Positions 16,204 to 24,694 of a stretch of 64,000 nt of DNA are shown one piece after another (the first letter of the stretch is position 1; every line of letters begins with the position of its first letter). Source of the stretch: Gammaproteobacteria bacterium. Lineage in GTDB: Bacteria; Pseudomonadota; Gammaproteobacteria; SZUA-140. The translations under genes were made by a program, and so were the position numbers. The stretch is from NCBI GenBank assembly GCA_021648525.1, contig JAKISP010000005.1:1-64000 (forward strand). Reading direction: 5' to 3'. A model generated the notes under the pieces. It saw nothing but the letters and a program-made list of their open reading frames with translations, did no database searches and had not been told where the DNA came from.

Positions 16204-16421
16204 TTACGCCGCTATCCCTCTATCTATATTTCAGATACATCACCGGTACTGGTTTTCGACGACGACATCCTTCGTATAACTAGCCAACGCTACCACGCTT
16301 AAATGCAGCTGCTTTACAGTCTTAATAAAGCGATAATGCCAAACGACCACATCAAACTGTAGCGATATTCCTACATATTTGTATTTTTTACAACAGTCTT
16401 TCCACTGAAAACGATCATTTA

Positions 16422-17144
16422 TTATTGCGCATCCACGCCACCATCAACCGACCAGACGGAGCCGGTTACATAGGAAGCCTCTAACTGGGATAAAATCACA
16501 TGCGCAACTTCGTCTGCTAACCCATAACGCCGCAACGGGATGCTCGCCTCATGATGCGCTTTAATCTCGCCAATCTGTTCAGGGCTCAACCCTAATTTAG
16601 TGATAATCGGCGTATCAATAGCGCCGGGTGAAATACAGTTAACACGAATACCATCAGCCGCTAACTCGACTGCAAGGCTTCTACTAAAGCTATCAACGGC
16701 CCCTTTTGATGCCGCATAGAGAGAGGCATTGGGTAGGCCATTATTAGTAATCGCAGATGAAATATTTGAAATACTGCCCTTACGTTTGGCAAGTGCAGGG
16801 ATAAGCGCCTGAATTAATAAAAGAGGCCCACGTACATTAACATTGAAAAAGTCATCAAAATCATCCAGCGTGTGATCCTTGATCGACATAAACTTCGCCA
16901 TTGCGGCGTTGTTAACCAACCCATCCAGACCATCATTATTAAAATAAGCGGCCAATGCCTTAATCTGTCCGGGGTCTGACATATCAGCGACAACACTCCT
17001 CACACCCAGTTTTTCTGCGGCACTTGCCACACGCTCAGTATCTCGCCCACAAATCGTCACATCGTAATTTCGCGACTTAGCCAGGACTGCAGTTGCATAA
17101 CCTATTCCGGAGTTACCACCCGTTATTAATATATTCTTCGCCAT
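16422..17144 (-). CDS. Short-chain dehydrogenase/reductase
   Basis: The frame is open from 17168, but the ATG at 17144 is preceded by AAGGGG at good spacing and begins MAKNILITGGNSGIGYA, the NAD(P)-binding TGxxxGxG motif right at the N-terminus. The catalytic Tyr-Lys pair is in SLYAASKGAVDSFSRSLA, with NNAA and the C-terminal WSVDGG, all classical SDR features over about 240 residues. It is the last gene of a likely operon with two citrate-synthase-like genes (27 bp gap). Its substrate is unknown; the context suggests a product of the citrate-synthase-like pair. Confidence 0.9.
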   Translation of the reverse strand: MAKNILITGGNSGIGYATAVLAKSRNYDVTICGRDTERVASAAEKLGVRSVVADMSDPGQIKALAAYFNNDGLDGLVNNAAMAKFMSIKDHTLDDFDDFFNVNVRGPLLLIQALIPALAKRKGSISNISSAITNNGLPNASLYAASKGAVDSFSRSLAVELAADGIRVNCISPGAIDTPIITKLGLSPEQIGEIKAHHEASIPLRRYGLADEVAHVILSQLEASYVTGSVWSVDGGVDAQ

Positions 17145-17171
17145 AGAAACAAACCCCTTAAATTTCAAAAT

Positions 17172-17996
17172 TTAGAGCGTACGATGAGGCTTTCCCTGAA
17201 AATCAATATCATCGCACTTCAATGGTAAAAATGTCTCTGCAGGACGATCACGCATGTCAACATAACAAGCGCTAACCCCACTTGCCACTAACGTCGCACA
17301 AATACGATAGACCTCTTCTGAGGTAAAATGCAGATCAGATAAAAAAGCTGACATGTAGCCATTAATATTCATTCCTTCATTAAATTGCGCCAACAATATC
17401 CGATCTATCTCATAAGCCAATTTCAAATGTTCGCCAACTGAGAACCCCAGGTTTTTGGCAACTAGCTCCATCGCCGGTACACGCTCATCCCCTTTAGCAA
17501 TCGGTCTTGCATACCCCATGATATATGGCTTGCCACCATGTTTTTCACATTCATTCACCACAATTTCGTCTACAGACAATTCTCCTTTCAGTGCCACCAT
17601 CGCCGCTTGAATAAAGGCAACCCCTTCCTTTAATGGCTTTATCCCATATGAACGTGAATCGGTCGCCAACACACCCGCTACCGTTGATGCAACCGCCGAA
17701 GCGCGCATAGTGCCGCCCAACGCACCAATATGATTACACCAAATACGAGAATCAGGCCAGCTCAGGCAAATATGCACCGCTTCAAACCAGTCAGCAACAG
17801 GCCTTTTCGGTAATCGCCCAGTCGCATTGAGCATGACCACTTGCATATAGGAGACCTTTCCCACGAGTTCATCCATCATGTTATAACCATGACAATAGAC
17901 ACCATCACCAACAAACCAGCCGCCCTTCTTGCTGATGATTTTATTGCGCTGCTTATCCCACAACGAGGTATCGGGCTTATTCATAATCAATGACAT
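17172..17996 (-). CDS. Citrate-synthase-like protein, half-length, subunit 2
   Basis: The 274-residue product is related to its upstream neighbour (CHGYNMMDELVGKVSYMQVV against CHGYDLIELMQQKSYVDMFY) and to citryl-CoA-lyase/citrate-synthase proteins. These are normally about 260-290 residues (lyase type) or about 430 (full synthase). By eye the catalytic loop GFGHRxxxxxDPR is replaced by GYARPIAKGDER, without the His. The start overlaps the end of the upstream gene by 20 nt; an alternative ATG lies at 17984. The two products probably form a heteromer. Function unknown. Confidence 0.7.
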   Translation of the reverse strand: MSLIMNKPDTSLWDKQRNKIISKKGGWFVGDGVYCHGYNMMDELVGKVSYMQVVMLNATGRLPKRPVADWFEAVHICLSWPDSRIWCNHIGALGGTMRASAVASTVAGVLATDSRSYGIKPLKEGVAFIQAAMVALKGELSVDEIVVNECEKHGGKPYIMGYARPIAKGDERVPAMELVAKNLGFSVGEHLKLAYEIDRILLAQFNEGMNINGYMSAFLSDLHFTSEEVYRICATLVASGVSACYVDMRDRPAETFLPLKCDDIDFQGKPHRTL

Positions 17997-18804
17997 ACGC
18001 TTTATCGCTTACAAAAGGCATCGCGGTAATGGGCTTGTTAGCCTGCTCCATGCCATGTGCTAGCAACCCAGGTGCGCAGAGCAACTGAAACAGTCCAGCA
18101 CCATAGCGCGGATGAAATCCAAGGTCGGCAAACACCGCAGCCGCCACCCCTACCGTTAACCACCCGATCTCTTTTTTATTCAAGGCTGATGAAAATCCCA
18201 TGCCCCAATCAAGCATCGAACCACTAGCCGGTAGTCTGGCAAGCACGGCGGCTAACTTAGATGGCATAAGGTCTACCCCACCAAAGTGGCTGCCGAACCC
18301 TGGCGCGATATGCCAATCGCCTTCTTTCGGGCGCTGCTCTGCCAGTTCAGTCAACATCGCATCGGCTGTCTCAACAGGGTTTTCTCTGCGATGTTTTCGC
18401 ATGAAACGCATCGCACCTTCAACTGCGCCTGCACCCAGGTACTCACCACCCATTATCGTCAGGCTAATCGGTAAAATATTTTGCGGGTCACTCTTACCCA
18501 CACCGGCATTCATCGCTGCTCTTGTGGCAGGATGGCGCGGCCCCGGGTTAATCAGGCCAACCATCAACTGCTCTAAAAGTTGGCGTTCATCTAGTGAAGG
18601 CAGATTGCCTCGAAAAAGCAGATAGAACATATCTACATAGCTCTTCTGCTGCATTAGCTCAATTAGATCATAACCGTGACAACGGTTATTCGAAGCAATA
18701 TAGGGATTGTTCTCAGATGGCACCTCTTCCCAGATTCGCGTTGTAATTTTGTCGGCAAACACATCATTACGAGACGTCACTTTCTGGTGCTTTCGCACTT
18801 CCAC
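17977..18804 (-). CDS. Citrate-synthase-like / citryl-CoA-lyase-like protein, subunit 1
   Basis: I choose the GTG at 18804 because GAGGAG (18811-18816) lies 6 nt upstream; an in-frame TTG at 18834 would add 10 residues. The product carries ITTRIWEEVPSENNPYIAS, CHGYD, NPGPRHPATRAAMNAGVG and a C-terminal LLCAPGLLAHGMEQANKPIT, typical of the small citrate-synthase superfamily (citryl-CoA lyase type). By eye, the usual HGG and GFGH histidines are not conserved (GAGAVEGAM, PGFGSHFGG), so normal citrate chemistry is doubtful. It is the first full gene of a three-gene operon with a paralogue and an SDR. Confidence 0.7.
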   Translation of the reverse strand: MEVRKHQKVTSRNDVFADKITTRIWEEVPSENNPYIASNNRCHGYDLIELMQQKSYVDMFYLLFRGNLPSLDERQLLEQLMVGLINPGPRHPATRAAMNAGVGKSDPQNILPISLTIMGGEYLGAGAVEGAMRFMRKHRRENPVETADAMLTELAEQRPKEGDWHIAPGFGSHFGGVDLMPSKLAAVLARLPASGSMLDWGMGFSSALNKKEIGWLTVGVAAAVFADLGFHPRYGAGLFQLLCAPGLLAHGMEQANKPITAMPFVSDKAYVIDYE

Positions 18805-18830
18805 AGTGTCCTCCTCGATATCCTTATCGC

Positions 18831-18941
18831 TCAAGCGTCTTCATCCTCGCCCCCATTTGGAGGCATCTCATCACCATCAGTATGAATGTCTGGTAAACCA
18901 GGCTCATCATTATAATAAAGCTGTTCGTAGTCAAATTCCAA
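18831..18941 (-). CDS. Possible 36-residue acidic leader ORF
   Basis: A short frame from TTG (18939-18941) encodes an acidic peptide (EQLYYNDEPGLPDIHTDGDE then MPPNGGEDEDA). Its TGA overlaps the alternative TTG start of the citrate-synthase-like gene. No ribosome site is visible and no homologue is recognised. It could be a coupled leader peptide or chance. Confidence 0.2.
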   Translation of the reverse strand: MEFDYEQLYYNDEPGLPDIHTDGDEMPPNGGEDEDA

Positions 18942-18944
18942 TCA

Positions 18945-19502
18945 TTCGATGTTTCTATTGACCACATAACCTTCCGCGCCAACTGAATTTACCATGACTG
19001 CAAAATAAACTCACGGTAGTTTCAAACCATCAGGCTCACCCCACCCAGCACCCGACCATGCCTCAATAACCATCATTCAGCACTCTTAAATAGTGTGAAG
19101 TGATAATTTTAACAACACATTCCATTCCACATTACTAGCTCATGTGTGTAATGTAGCATTCTTTTTTCATACATCTTTAACCGATCCTGATAAAAGATTT
19201 TTACTCCAGTTCCCGAAAGGCACCCCAGATTCGCATGTCAGCAGCCAGCCTCCAATCAAAAATATTTTATATATTCACAATCTCTGTTTTATATAAGCGG
19301 TCGTAATTTATCTCAGAAAAACAATTTAAATCCATAAAATTTAACAATATAGATTGTCTGCTTTCAAGCTGACCTGTAATATGCAGGATTAAAGAAAATT
19401 ACCGTAGGAATGACAGCCCCTACAATATAAACGGCTAGTCAGTTAATAATACTTACGCTCCTGTTCTCTATAATTAGTTTACTAGCAAAACATTAAAAAT
19501 TA
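18945..19502. other. Intergenic region between divergent operons
   Basis: About 560 bp of AT-rich DNA lies between the citrate-synthase-like operon (minus) and the yfiR-type operon (plus). It should hold both promoters; I see no clear consensus pair, repeat or RNA gene. Confidence 0.5.
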
Positions 19503-20123
19503 ATGCACCCCTTGAAGCTTATAGATTACGCTGGAAGCGACAGCACCTCGCCATCAAATCCCACTCCAGATGCGAGATGGCCATACCTCAAGCTGACCTT
19601 ACTCATAATCACCCTGTTATTTAGCAGTCCAGGTTTCACAACTGGCTTTGATACTCGAGAGTACACGTTGAAAGCCGTATTTCTTGAGCGTTTCACCCGC
19701 TTTATTGATTGGCCTAATGATAAATCAGCAGATGAAAAAGCCACTTCGTTCGTCATCGGTATCATAGGAAACCCCGATTTTTCAGCGTTACTCAGAGAAA
19801 TCTATCAAAACCAGAAGATCCAGGGCAAAAATGTCATTGTTAAAGACCTCGATAATTTAGAGTCGCTACAGAATACTCACTTGCTATTCATTGCAGATAT
19901 TTCAGATAGCCTACTTGAAAATGTCCTCAAGCAGGCACAGCACACGTCAATTCTCACCGTTTCAGATAGTGAAGGCTTTGCAGAAAGAGGCGTCATGATT
20001 AACTTCTTTATGTCTAGAAAGAAAAAAATTCGCTTTGAAATAAACGAGCAGGCCATCAAACATTCTGACCTGTACATTAGCTACAAACTACTCTCCATCG
20101 CCAAAATAGTTGGGGGCGAATAG
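19503..20123 (+). CDS. YfiR-family periplasmic protein (DUF4154)
   Basis: The 206-residue product has a hydrophobic export segment at about 29-45 (YLKLTLLIITLLFSSPGF), then the YfiR fold: EYTLKAVFLERFTRFIDWP near the N-terminus, FVIGIIGNPDF, and a C-terminal VMINFFMSRKKKIRFEIN and LYISYKLLSIAKI. In Pseudomonas, YfiR is a periplasmic repressor of the diguanylate cyclase YfiN. Here it is followed after 3 bp by a membrane GGDEF/EAL gene, which supports the same regulatory pairing. The start has no obvious ribosome site; the first 28 residues before the hydrophobic core are unusually long. Confidence 0.85.
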   Translation: MHPLKLIDYAGSDSTSPSNPTPDARWPYLKLTLLIITLLFSSPGFTTGFDTREYTLKAVFLERFTRFIDWPNDKSADEKATSFVIGIIGNPDFSALLREIYQNQKIQGKNVIVKDLDNLESLQNTHLLFIADISDSLLENVLKQAQHTSILTVSDSEGFAERGVMINFFMSRKKKIRFEINEQAIKHSDLYISYKLLSIAKIVGGE

Positions 20124-20126
20124 CAA

Positions 20127-22526
20127 ATGCAGATGTTACAAAACCTCTCGATCAGAAGAAAATTAATTGCGATTATCCTCATCACAACCAGTACGGTGAT
20201 GACAATCGGTTTTAGTGTCATCATCTACAATGATATCAATGATTTTAAGCTTGATGTCAGCAATAACAGCATCATCAACGCCCGCCTGGTCGGTGATGAA
20301 AGTGTCAGTCCGCTAGCCTTCTCTGACCCAGAGGGCGCTCAGGAAATTTTGCAGCGATTCAATTCAATCCCCGCTGTGATTAATGCCATCATTTATGACC
20401 ATAATGATGTACTTTTCGCTACCTATGACAAAAATGGCTCAGCAATCACATCTCCGGGCCCATTGATAAAAACAGCTACAGTCGAATATAAGGGAAAATG
20501 GCTACATGTGCACCAACCGATTACTTATAGAGATGAACTTTACGGCTATATTTATCTTCGCGTATCAACCCTGGCGCTTGATAAAAAAATAAACACCTAT
20601 CTGCTAACGATTTTCTACATCATGCTCGGTTTAATTGCGATCTCTTATTACCTTGCTAGCCGTTTACAGGGCATCATCTCAGAGCCCATCATCAAGCTAA
20701 CCGAAGCAACGCATAAAATCGCACAGGATGATAATTATACCTTTCGGGTTGAAAAACAGAGCAATGATGAAATCGGTACCCTGTATGATGATTTTAACAA
20801 AATGATTGATACGATCTCGCAACGTAAGCTGGAACGAGATAAAGCATTAAAAGAACTCTTTGAAGAAAAAGAACGCGCCCAGGTCACCCTTGAGTCAATC
20901 GGTGATGCGGTGATTACGACCGATATTTATGGTAAAATTGACTATGTCAATGCCGTTGCTGAGAGCCTGACAGGCTGGAGTCATGATGAGGCTGAAGGCC
21001 ACCCTGTCGAACATGTATTTAGAATCATCAATGAAATTACACGCGAAAAATCCGTTAATCCGGTAGAGCGGTGCATAATTGAAGGGCGTATTGTGGAACT
21101 TGCCAATCACACCGTACTGATCTGTAAAGATGGCAGTGAAGTCGCGATTGAAGATTCAGCCGCCCCCATTAGAAACCAGGCAGGTGAGCTTATCGGCGTT
21201 GTGATGGTATTCCATGATGTCACCGAATCACGAAAACTTTCGCAGCAGTTAATCTACCAGGCACGCCACGATGCATTGACCGGCCTGATTAACCGTCGTG
21301 AATTCGAAGAACGATTAGAACACTCTATTGAACAGGCACGTACCAACCAGTATGACCATGCGCTGCTTTACATGGATCTTGATCAGTTCAAGGTAGTCAA
21401 TGACACCTGTGGGCATGCGGCAGGAGATGAACTACTTCGCCAGATAACTTCACTACTTCAATCACAGATGCGTAAACATGACACGCTCGCAAGACTAGGC
21501 GGAGATGAATTTGCAGTGCTGCTTGAATATTGTGCCCCCAGTGAAGCCCGCACTGTTGCTCAGGGACTATGTGATGCCGTCGAATCCTATCGTTTTACCT
21601 GGGAAGGTAACAGCTTCGTCGTGGGCGTGAGTATTGGGCTTGTTCCCATCAACAAGAGCAGCGGCAGTCTGGGTGTGGTAATGAGCATCGCCGACAGCGC
21701 ATGCTACGCGGCGAAAGAAGCGGGACGAAATCGTATCCATAGCTACGTCGAAGATGATACCACCGTTGCACAACGGCATGGTGAAATGCGCTGGGTGTCT
21801 CGAATCACACAGGGACTGGAAGATAATAACTTCACCCTTTATCGCCAGGACATCACCCCCATTGGAAAAAACCAGGCCACAGGCGAGCACTATGAAGTAC
21901 TGATTCGCATGAAAGATGAAGAAGGTGCCTTAGCGATGCCCAATTCATTTCTGCCTGCTGCTGAACGTTATAATTTAATGCCTAAACTTGACCGCTGGGT
22001 GATTAACACCATCTTTGAGTGGTTAAGTGACTCTAACGCAGCGCTTTCTGACCTTGAGATGTGCTCCATTAACCTGTCGGGGCACTCAGTTGGCGATGAA
22101 AAGTTTTTACAGTACACCATTGGCCTGTTTGAAAAATACAATATCCCACCCAGTAAAATCTGCTTTGAAATCACAGAGACTGCAACAATCGTAAACCTGA
22201 CAAGTGCAACCCGGTTTATCAGGGCCCTGAAGAAAAAAGGGTGCCGCTTTGCCCTTGATGACTTTGGCTCTGGGATGTCATCGTTTTTATACCTTAAAAA
22301 CCTGCCCGTCGACTTTCTTAAGATTGACGGCGGCTTTGTGAAAGATATCACTCACGATCCAATGGATCTCGCGCTGGTACGCTCGATCAATGACATTGGG
22401 CACGTTGTTGGCATGCAAACCATTGCTGAATTCGTTGAGAACGAAGAGGTTCTCAAAAAGCTCAAAATATTGGGTGTAGATTATGCACAGGGCTATTACT
22501 TCGGGCAGCCCAAAGTGCTTATTTAG
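20127..22526 (+). CDS. Membrane GGDEF/EAL protein (YfiN-like sensor, HAMP, PAS)
   Basis: The 799-residue product has TM1 at about 13-32, a periplasmic region like that of YfiN (CHASE8 type), TM2 at about 152-178, HAMP at about 178-232, and PAS at about 250-370. The GGDEF domain at about 380-540 (RLGGDEF, with RKHD five residues upstream as a c-di-GMP inhibitory site) is followed by EAL at about 570-795. The EAL motif reads EVL, and the catalytic set includes FEITET, ALDDFGSG, LKIDGGFV and AEFVE, so phosphodiesterase activity is plausible. It is translated with the yfiR-type gene, consistent with periplasmic control of c-di-GMP. No YfiB lipoprotein gene follows. Confidence 0.93.
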   Translation: MQMLQNLSIRRKLIAIILITTSTVMTIGFSVIIYNDINDFKLDVSNNSIINARLVGDESVSPLAFSDPEGAQEILQRFNSIPAVINAIIYDHNDVLFATYDKNGSAITSPGPLIKTATVEYKGKWLHVHQPITYRDELYGYIYLRVSTLALDKKINTYLLTIFYIMLGLIAISYYLASRLQGIISEPIIKLTEATHKIAQDDNYTFRVEKQSNDEIGTLYDDFNKMIDTISQRKLERDKALKELFEEKERAQVTLESIGDAVITTDIYGKIDYVNAVAESLTGWSHDEAEGHPVEHVFRIINEITREKSVNPVERCIIEGRIVELANHTVLICKDGSEVAIEDSAAPIRNQAGELIGVVMVFHDVTESRKLSQQLIYQARHDALTGLINRREFEERLEHSIEQARTNQYDHALLYMDLDQFKVVNDTCGHAAGDELLRQITSLLQSQMRKHDTLARLGGDEFAVLLEYCAPSEARTVAQGLCDAVESYRFTWEGNSFVVGVSIGLVPINKSSGSLGVVMSIADSACYAAKEAGRNRIHSYVEDDTTVAQRHGEMRWVSRITQGLEDNNFTLYRQDITPIGKNQATGEHYEVLIRMKDEEGALAMPNSFLPAAERYNLMPKLDRWVINTIFEWLSDSNAALSDLEMCSINLSGHSVGDEKFLQYTIGLFEKYNIPPSKICFEITETATIVNLTSATRFIRALKKKGCRFALDDFGSGMSSFLYLKNLPVDFLKIDGGFVKDITHDPMDLALVRSINDIGHVVGMQTIAEFVENEEVLKKLKILGVDYAQGYYFGQPKVLI

Positions 22527-22534
22527 TTAGTAGA

Positions 22535-22882
22535 CTACTCACCGGCCACACTTGCCGCAAGGCCCTCGATATCCTGACTAGTCGACTCAACATCTGCGAC
22601 AACGGCTTTACCATCTGCTTTAATTGCATCGATTTTTTTTCGCTCTTCGGCTAATTTAGCTTCAGTATTATCCACCTGCTTACTGCTTTCATTTAGCTTT
22701 AGCTGCGCCTTACTTAATAAGCCATCTTTAGCTTGCTCTACTTCTGTTGAAACCGATCTTAGCGAGTCGTTTAAAGCATCAAAAAAATTCGCATTTGCTT
22801 TACCCGCAGAGAAAACCATACCGCCCGCTAACATAACGGATACGAAACCTGATTTGACCGACCATATATTCCACCTTTTCAT
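22535..22882 (-). CDS. Small exported coiled-coil protein
   Basis: I place the start at the ATG at 22882 (MKRWNIWSVKSGF) because AGAGGGGAAAAGGGA lies directly before it; the frame is open from 22900. A signal peptide ends at about AGKANA. The mature part is about 85 residues, alpha-helical, with heptad-like Leu/Ala/Val spacing (KAQLKLNESSKQVDNTEAKL). No family recognised. It is convergent with the GGDEF/EAL gene (8 bp gap) and divergent from arsR. Confidence 0.6.
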   Translation of the reverse strand: MKRWNIWSVKSGFVSVMLAGGMVFSAGKANANFFDALNDSLRSVSTEVEQAKDGLLSKAQLKLNESSKQVDNTEAKLAEERKKIDAIKADGKAVVADVESTSQDIEGLAASVAGE

Positions 22883-22998
22883 TCCCTTTTCCCCTCTCAT
22901 ATTCTCAAAAGTAACTATAAATTCATCATTATCTAATTAACCCCACTCAATAGATATAAGTATAACTTAATATATAGCATATATTATCCAGTATGGGC

Positions 22999-23026
22999 TT
23001 GACTTTCGCATCATCCAGCCTATAAT
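22999..23026 (+). promoter_or_regulatory. Sigma-70 promoter of arsR-arsM
   Basis: TTGACT (22999-23004), a 16-bp spacer and TATAAT (23021-23026) form a near-perfect promoter. Transcription should begin about 7 nt later, at about 23033, one base before the arsR ATG. Confidence 0.8.
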
Positions 23027-23042
23027 TCGAAACATGTCGAAT
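23025..23042. promoter_or_regulatory. Candidate ArsR operator dyad
   Basis: ATTCGA (23025-23030) and TCGAAT (23037-23042) are perfect inverted arms around a 6-bp spacer that contains the start codon. Position over the -10 and start suits autorepression by ArsR. This is inference; ArsR operators vary. Confidence 0.5.
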
Positions 23043-23360
23043 AATAAAATAGATAGCGTACTGTTGTGTGAAGCATTCAAAGCACTCAGTAATCCACACA
23101 GGCTAGCGCTCTTTAATCGCCTGATGAATTGCTGCGCCCCAGGTACAAAATGCAGTCCTGTTGCGGCAGTACGCTATTGTGTGGGTGAACTTGGTGAAGG
23201 ACTCGATATTGCACCTTCAACACTCTCACACCACCTGAAGGAATTAAACCGAGCGGGGTTAGTTGAAATGGAACGAAAAGGAAAAAATGTCGAATGCTGG
23301 GTGGAACCAGCCAGGCTAGAGAAATTAACTACATTTTTTAAACCAGTCCAGAATGATTAG
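23034..23360 (+). CDS. arsR: ArsR-family metalloregulator
   Basis: The 108-residue winged-helix repressor has FKALSNPHRLALFNRLM at residues 15-31, a Cys cluster CCAPGTKC (33-40) and YCVGELGEG with Cys at about 49. A recognition region IAPSTLSHHLKELNRAGLV follows. The Cys residues fit an As(III) sensor of the type that accompanies arsM. The ATG at 23034 has no ribosome site, and the promoter predicts a transcript starting at about 23033. It is followed by the arsenite methyltransferase gene after 50 bp, probably one operon repressed in the absence of arsenite. Confidence 0.9.
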   Translation: MSNNKIDSVLLCEAFKALSNPHRLALFNRLMNCCAPGTKCSPVAAVRYCVGELGEGLDIAPSTLSHHLKELNRAGLVEMERKGKNVECWVEPARLEKLTTFFKPVQND

Positions 23361-23410
23361 ACTGACCAACTAACAAGACACCACTATTGTTCACACCAGA
23401 GGAAATTATC

Positions 23411-24268
23411 ATGGCAAAATCGAGCTGTTGTAGCCCTAAAACTGACACCACACAGGCCTCACAAGATGCACATCGTCAAAGTGTGCGCGATGCATATGGG
23501 CAGGTGGCACGCGCCGAAAATAACAATGAATCGATCGGCATTGAGAGTAGTTGCTGCGGTGTCTCTGATGACAGTGCAATCAACACCCTTATTTCGACCC
23601 GAATCGGTTATAGCGAAGAAGACCTGGCCAGCGCACCAGATGGTGCAGATATGGGGTTAGGCTGTGGCAATCCACGTGCAATTGCATCACTAAAAAGCGG
23701 GGAAACAGTGGTTGATCTTGGTGCGGGCGGTGGTTTTGACTGTTTTCTTGCGGCGCATGAAGTGGGTGAAACAGGCCATGTCATCGGCATCGACATGACG
23801 CCAGATATGCTCAGCAAGGCACGTAATAATGCGGAGAAAGGACAATTCAAAAACGTAGAATTTCGCCTTGGCGAGATCGAGCATTTACCGATTCAGGATG
23901 CGACCATTGATGTCATCATCTCAAACTGCGTGATCAATCTCTCACCCGACAAAGCCCAGGTGTTTAGCGATGCCTTTCGCGTACTTAAGCCAGGTGGTCG
24001 CCTTGCGATCTCTGATGTTGTAGCTACCGTTGAGCTACCTGAAGCGATGCGCAACGACCCTGCATTGATTGCGGGCTGCATGGGCAATGCGTCACTAATA
24101 AGCGACCTTGAAGAGATAATTAAAACTGCTGGCTTCTGCAACGTGCGAATTGAACCAAAAGATGAATCTAAAGCGTTCATTCGCGATTGGGCGCCAGACC
24201 ATAATGTGACTGACTACGTTGTGTCAGCCAGTATCGAAGGGGTTAAACCGGGTGGTAGCTGCTGCTAA
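23411..24268 (+). CDS. arsM: Arsenite S-adenosylmethionine methyltransferase
   Basis: The start is the ATG at 23411 after AGAGGAAAT; the frame is open from a TTG at 23387. The product (285 residues) has CC pairs at residues 6-7 and 48-49, Cys85 (GLGCGNPRA), SAM motif VVDLGAGGGFDCFLAA, DMTPDM, SNCVINL with a further Cys, and a C-terminal SCC. Cys48/49-type and the two central cysteines match the As(III)-binding set of ArsM enzymes, which methylate arsenite to mono-, di- and trimethylated forms. No arsenite pump gene is in the window. Confidence 0.95.
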   Translation: MAKSSCCSPKTDTTQASQDAHRQSVRDAYGQVARAENNNESIGIESSCCGVSDDSAINTLISTRIGYSEEDLASAPDGADMGLGCGNPRAIASLKSGETVVDLGAGGGFDCFLAAHEVGETGHVIGIDMTPDMLSKARNNAEKGQFKNVEFRLGEIEHLPIQDATIDVIISNCVINLSPDKAQVFSDAFRVLKPGGRLAISDVVATVELPEAMRNDPALIAGCMGNASLISDLEEIIKTAGFCNVRIEPKDESKAFIRDWAPDHNVTDYVVSASIEGVKPGGSCC

Positions 24269-24297
24269 TCGCAAGCAACCTCATAACGGCTCGACCT

Positions 24298-24320
24298 GGG
24301 GCGATTTTCGCCCCTTTTTA
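24298..24320 (+). terminator. Rho-independent terminator of arsR-arsM
   Basis: GGGGCGA-TTTT-CGCCCC hairpin followed by TTTTTA, 30 bp after the arsM stop codon. Confidence 0.9.
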
Positions 24321-24395
24321 TTGCCACACTGAAACACCCACAGACAAAACTGCTACACTTTACAGACACATATTCTTTACTACAGGGAAGCCACT

Positions 24396-24692
24396 ATGTA
24401 TGTAACGCTGGTTCATGTTCATGTCAAACAATCTCATGTTAGTGACTTTATTACGGCTACCGAGATTAATCATCACGCGTCGATTCAGGAAACAGGTAAC
24501 CGACGCTTTGACATACTCCAGTCGCCACAGGATAGCAGCCGCTTTACCCTCTACGAGGCATATATTGATGAAGCGGCGGCAAAACAACATAAAGAGACCG
24601 CGCACTACCTTACCTGGCGCAATACTGTTGCCGAGTGGATGGCATCACCACGGCAGGGTGAACCGCTGATCGGGCTTTTTCCCAAAGGATAA
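24396..24692 (+). CDS. Antibiotic biosynthesis monooxygenase (ABM) family protein
   Basis: The 98-residue product with the ABM dimeric ferredoxin-like pattern: MYVTLVHVHVKQSHVSDFI..., then RFDILQSPQDSSRFTLYEAY and HKETAHYLTWRNTVAEWMA. Relatives include quinol monooxygenase YgiN and the AI-2 enzyme LsrG; the substrate cannot be told. ACAGGGAAG precedes the ATG. It follows the arsM terminator and is separated from the next gene by a MITE-like insertion, so original co-transcription with the alcohol dehydrogenase may have been altered. Confidence 0.85.
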   Translation: MYVTLVHVHVKQSHVSDFITATEINHHASIQETGNRRFDILQSPQDSSRFTLYEAYIDEAAAKQHKETAHYLTWRNTVAEWMASPRQGEPLIGLFPKG

Positions 24693-24694
24693 CA

